Source: an uncultured Desulfovibrio sp. (GTDB taxonomy: Bacteria; Desulfobacterota; Desulfovibrionia; Desulfovibrionales; Desulfovibrionaceae). Taken from it: 6,477 bases of DNA. Shown piece after piece: positions 6,090 through 6,477 of this stretch. A program made the translations under genes and the position numbers. The notes beneath the pieces were generated by a model. It saw only the letters and a program-made list of their open reading frames with translations, ran no database searches and had not been told where the DNA came from. The stretch lies in assembly GCA_900555975.1 (NCBI GenBank), contig USNI01000053.1:1-6477 (forward strand), read 5' to 3'. Numbering within the stretch: position 1 is the stretch's first letter; the number at the start of each line of letters is the position of its first letter.

Positions 6090-6477
6090 ATGCCTTCCGT
6101 ATGCTTTTACTTTGAAGTTCATCAGCCCTACCGTCTCCGGCCCTACAGCTTCTTCGATCTCGGCGCGAGGAACGACTATGAGGACGATCAGCACAACCGC
6201 GACGTGATGCGCAAGGTGGCGGAAAAATGCTACCTGCCCATGAACGCTCTGCTGCTGGAACTCATCGAGCGCCATCAGGGCCGATTCCGCGTTTCTTTCT
6301 CCCTTACCGGCATCGTCATCGATCAGTTCATGAAATACACGCCGGAAGTCTTGAACAGCTTCCGTGATCTCGCCCGCACAGGCTGCGTGGAATTTCTCGA
6401 CGAGACCGACAACCACAGTCTCGCCTGTCTCTTCTCCGAAGACGAATTCCGCAGTCAGGTGACCCGTCATCATGAAA
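6090..6477 (+). CDS. Glycoside hydrolase family 57 protein, N-terminal part (runs off the window)
   Basis: The ATG follows the transferase stop by 3 bases, and a GGAG at 6079-6082 inside the previous gene's end gives a 7-base spacing. The frame is open to the last base, giving 129 complete codons. The start MPSVCFYFEVHQPYRLRPYSFFD contains the HQP motif of GH57 conserved region 1 (His11-Gln12-Pro13). Next come KCYLPMNALLLELIE, FRVSFSLTGIVIDQF, and TGCVEFLDETDNHSLACL, which corresponds to the second conserved region. The layout matches the subgroup annotated as GH57 alpha-amylase in Bacteroidetes and other anaerobes; other GH57 members are branching enzymes or 4-alpha-glucanotransferases, and the deciding catalytic residues lie outside the window. 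No signal peptide is visible, so a cytosolic role on stored glucan is likely. Operon context with a debranching enzyme and a synthase-like transferase supports alpha-glucan as substrate. Confidence 0.88.
   Translation, partial: MPSVCFYFEVHQPYRLRPYSFFDLGARNDYEDDQHNRDVMRKVAEKCYLPMNALLLELIERHQGRFRVSFSLTGIVIDQFMKYTPEVLNSFRDLARTGCVEFLDETDNHSLACLFSEDEFRSQVTRHHE

Noticed and set aside
5871..6473. Minus-strand open frame across the transferase end and the GH57 start
   Set aside because: The plus strand carries the HQP region of GH57 and the transferase C-terminus in frame; the reverse frame shows no motif.

Overview
The window looks like chromosomal core or metabolic DNA from a GC-rich (near 60% by eye, not computed) Gram-negative anaerobe. 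The gene content and protein style fit a Desulfovibrionaceae-type deltaproteobacterium (Desulfovibrio, Bilophila, Mailhella and relatives). That placement is an inference from memory of the families, not a search result. I see no tRNA, rRNA, CRISPR array, insertion sequence or phage gene.

Layout from left to right: (i) 1-801 (+), the 3' part of an AI-2E/PerM-family membrane transporter that starts before the window; (ii) 798-1301 (-), a stand-alone CinA C-terminal (PncC-type) nicotinamide-nucleotide amidohydrolase, convergent with the transporter and sharing a 4-bp CTAG in which both stop codons lie; (iii) 1358-2383 (-), a glucokinase (glk), probably co-transcribed with the CinA gene; (iv) 2384-2619, a 236-bp divergent control region, the longest non-coding stretch, with a good sigma70-like promoter to the right, a weak one to the left, and one inverted repeat directly before each gene's ribosome binding site; (v) 2620-4719 (+), a glycogen-debranching-type amylo-alpha-1,6-glucosidase; (vi) 4758-6086 (+), a glycogen-synthase-like glycosyltransferase (GT4/GT5 style, GT-B fold); (vii) 6090-6477 (+), the first 129 codons of a GH57 alpha-amylase-type glycoside hydrolase that runs off the window.

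The three rightward genes are tightly spaced (38 bp, then 3 bp) and form an alpha-glucan operon: a synthase-like transferase, a debranching hydrolase and a GH57 enzyme that could cut or branch the polymer. An alpha-1,6-glucosidase releases free glucose, and the divergent glucokinase would return it to central metabolism as glucose-6-phosphate. The two arms therefore plausibly form one storage-glucan turnover unit. A gene trio of this kind is known in Bacteroidetes and some other anaerobes, so the enzymes are not new. What deserves attention is the control region (paired inverted repeats, overlapping promoters, a repeated AAACGGG..ATATCAT motif), the coupling to glk, and the unproven substrate of the transferase.
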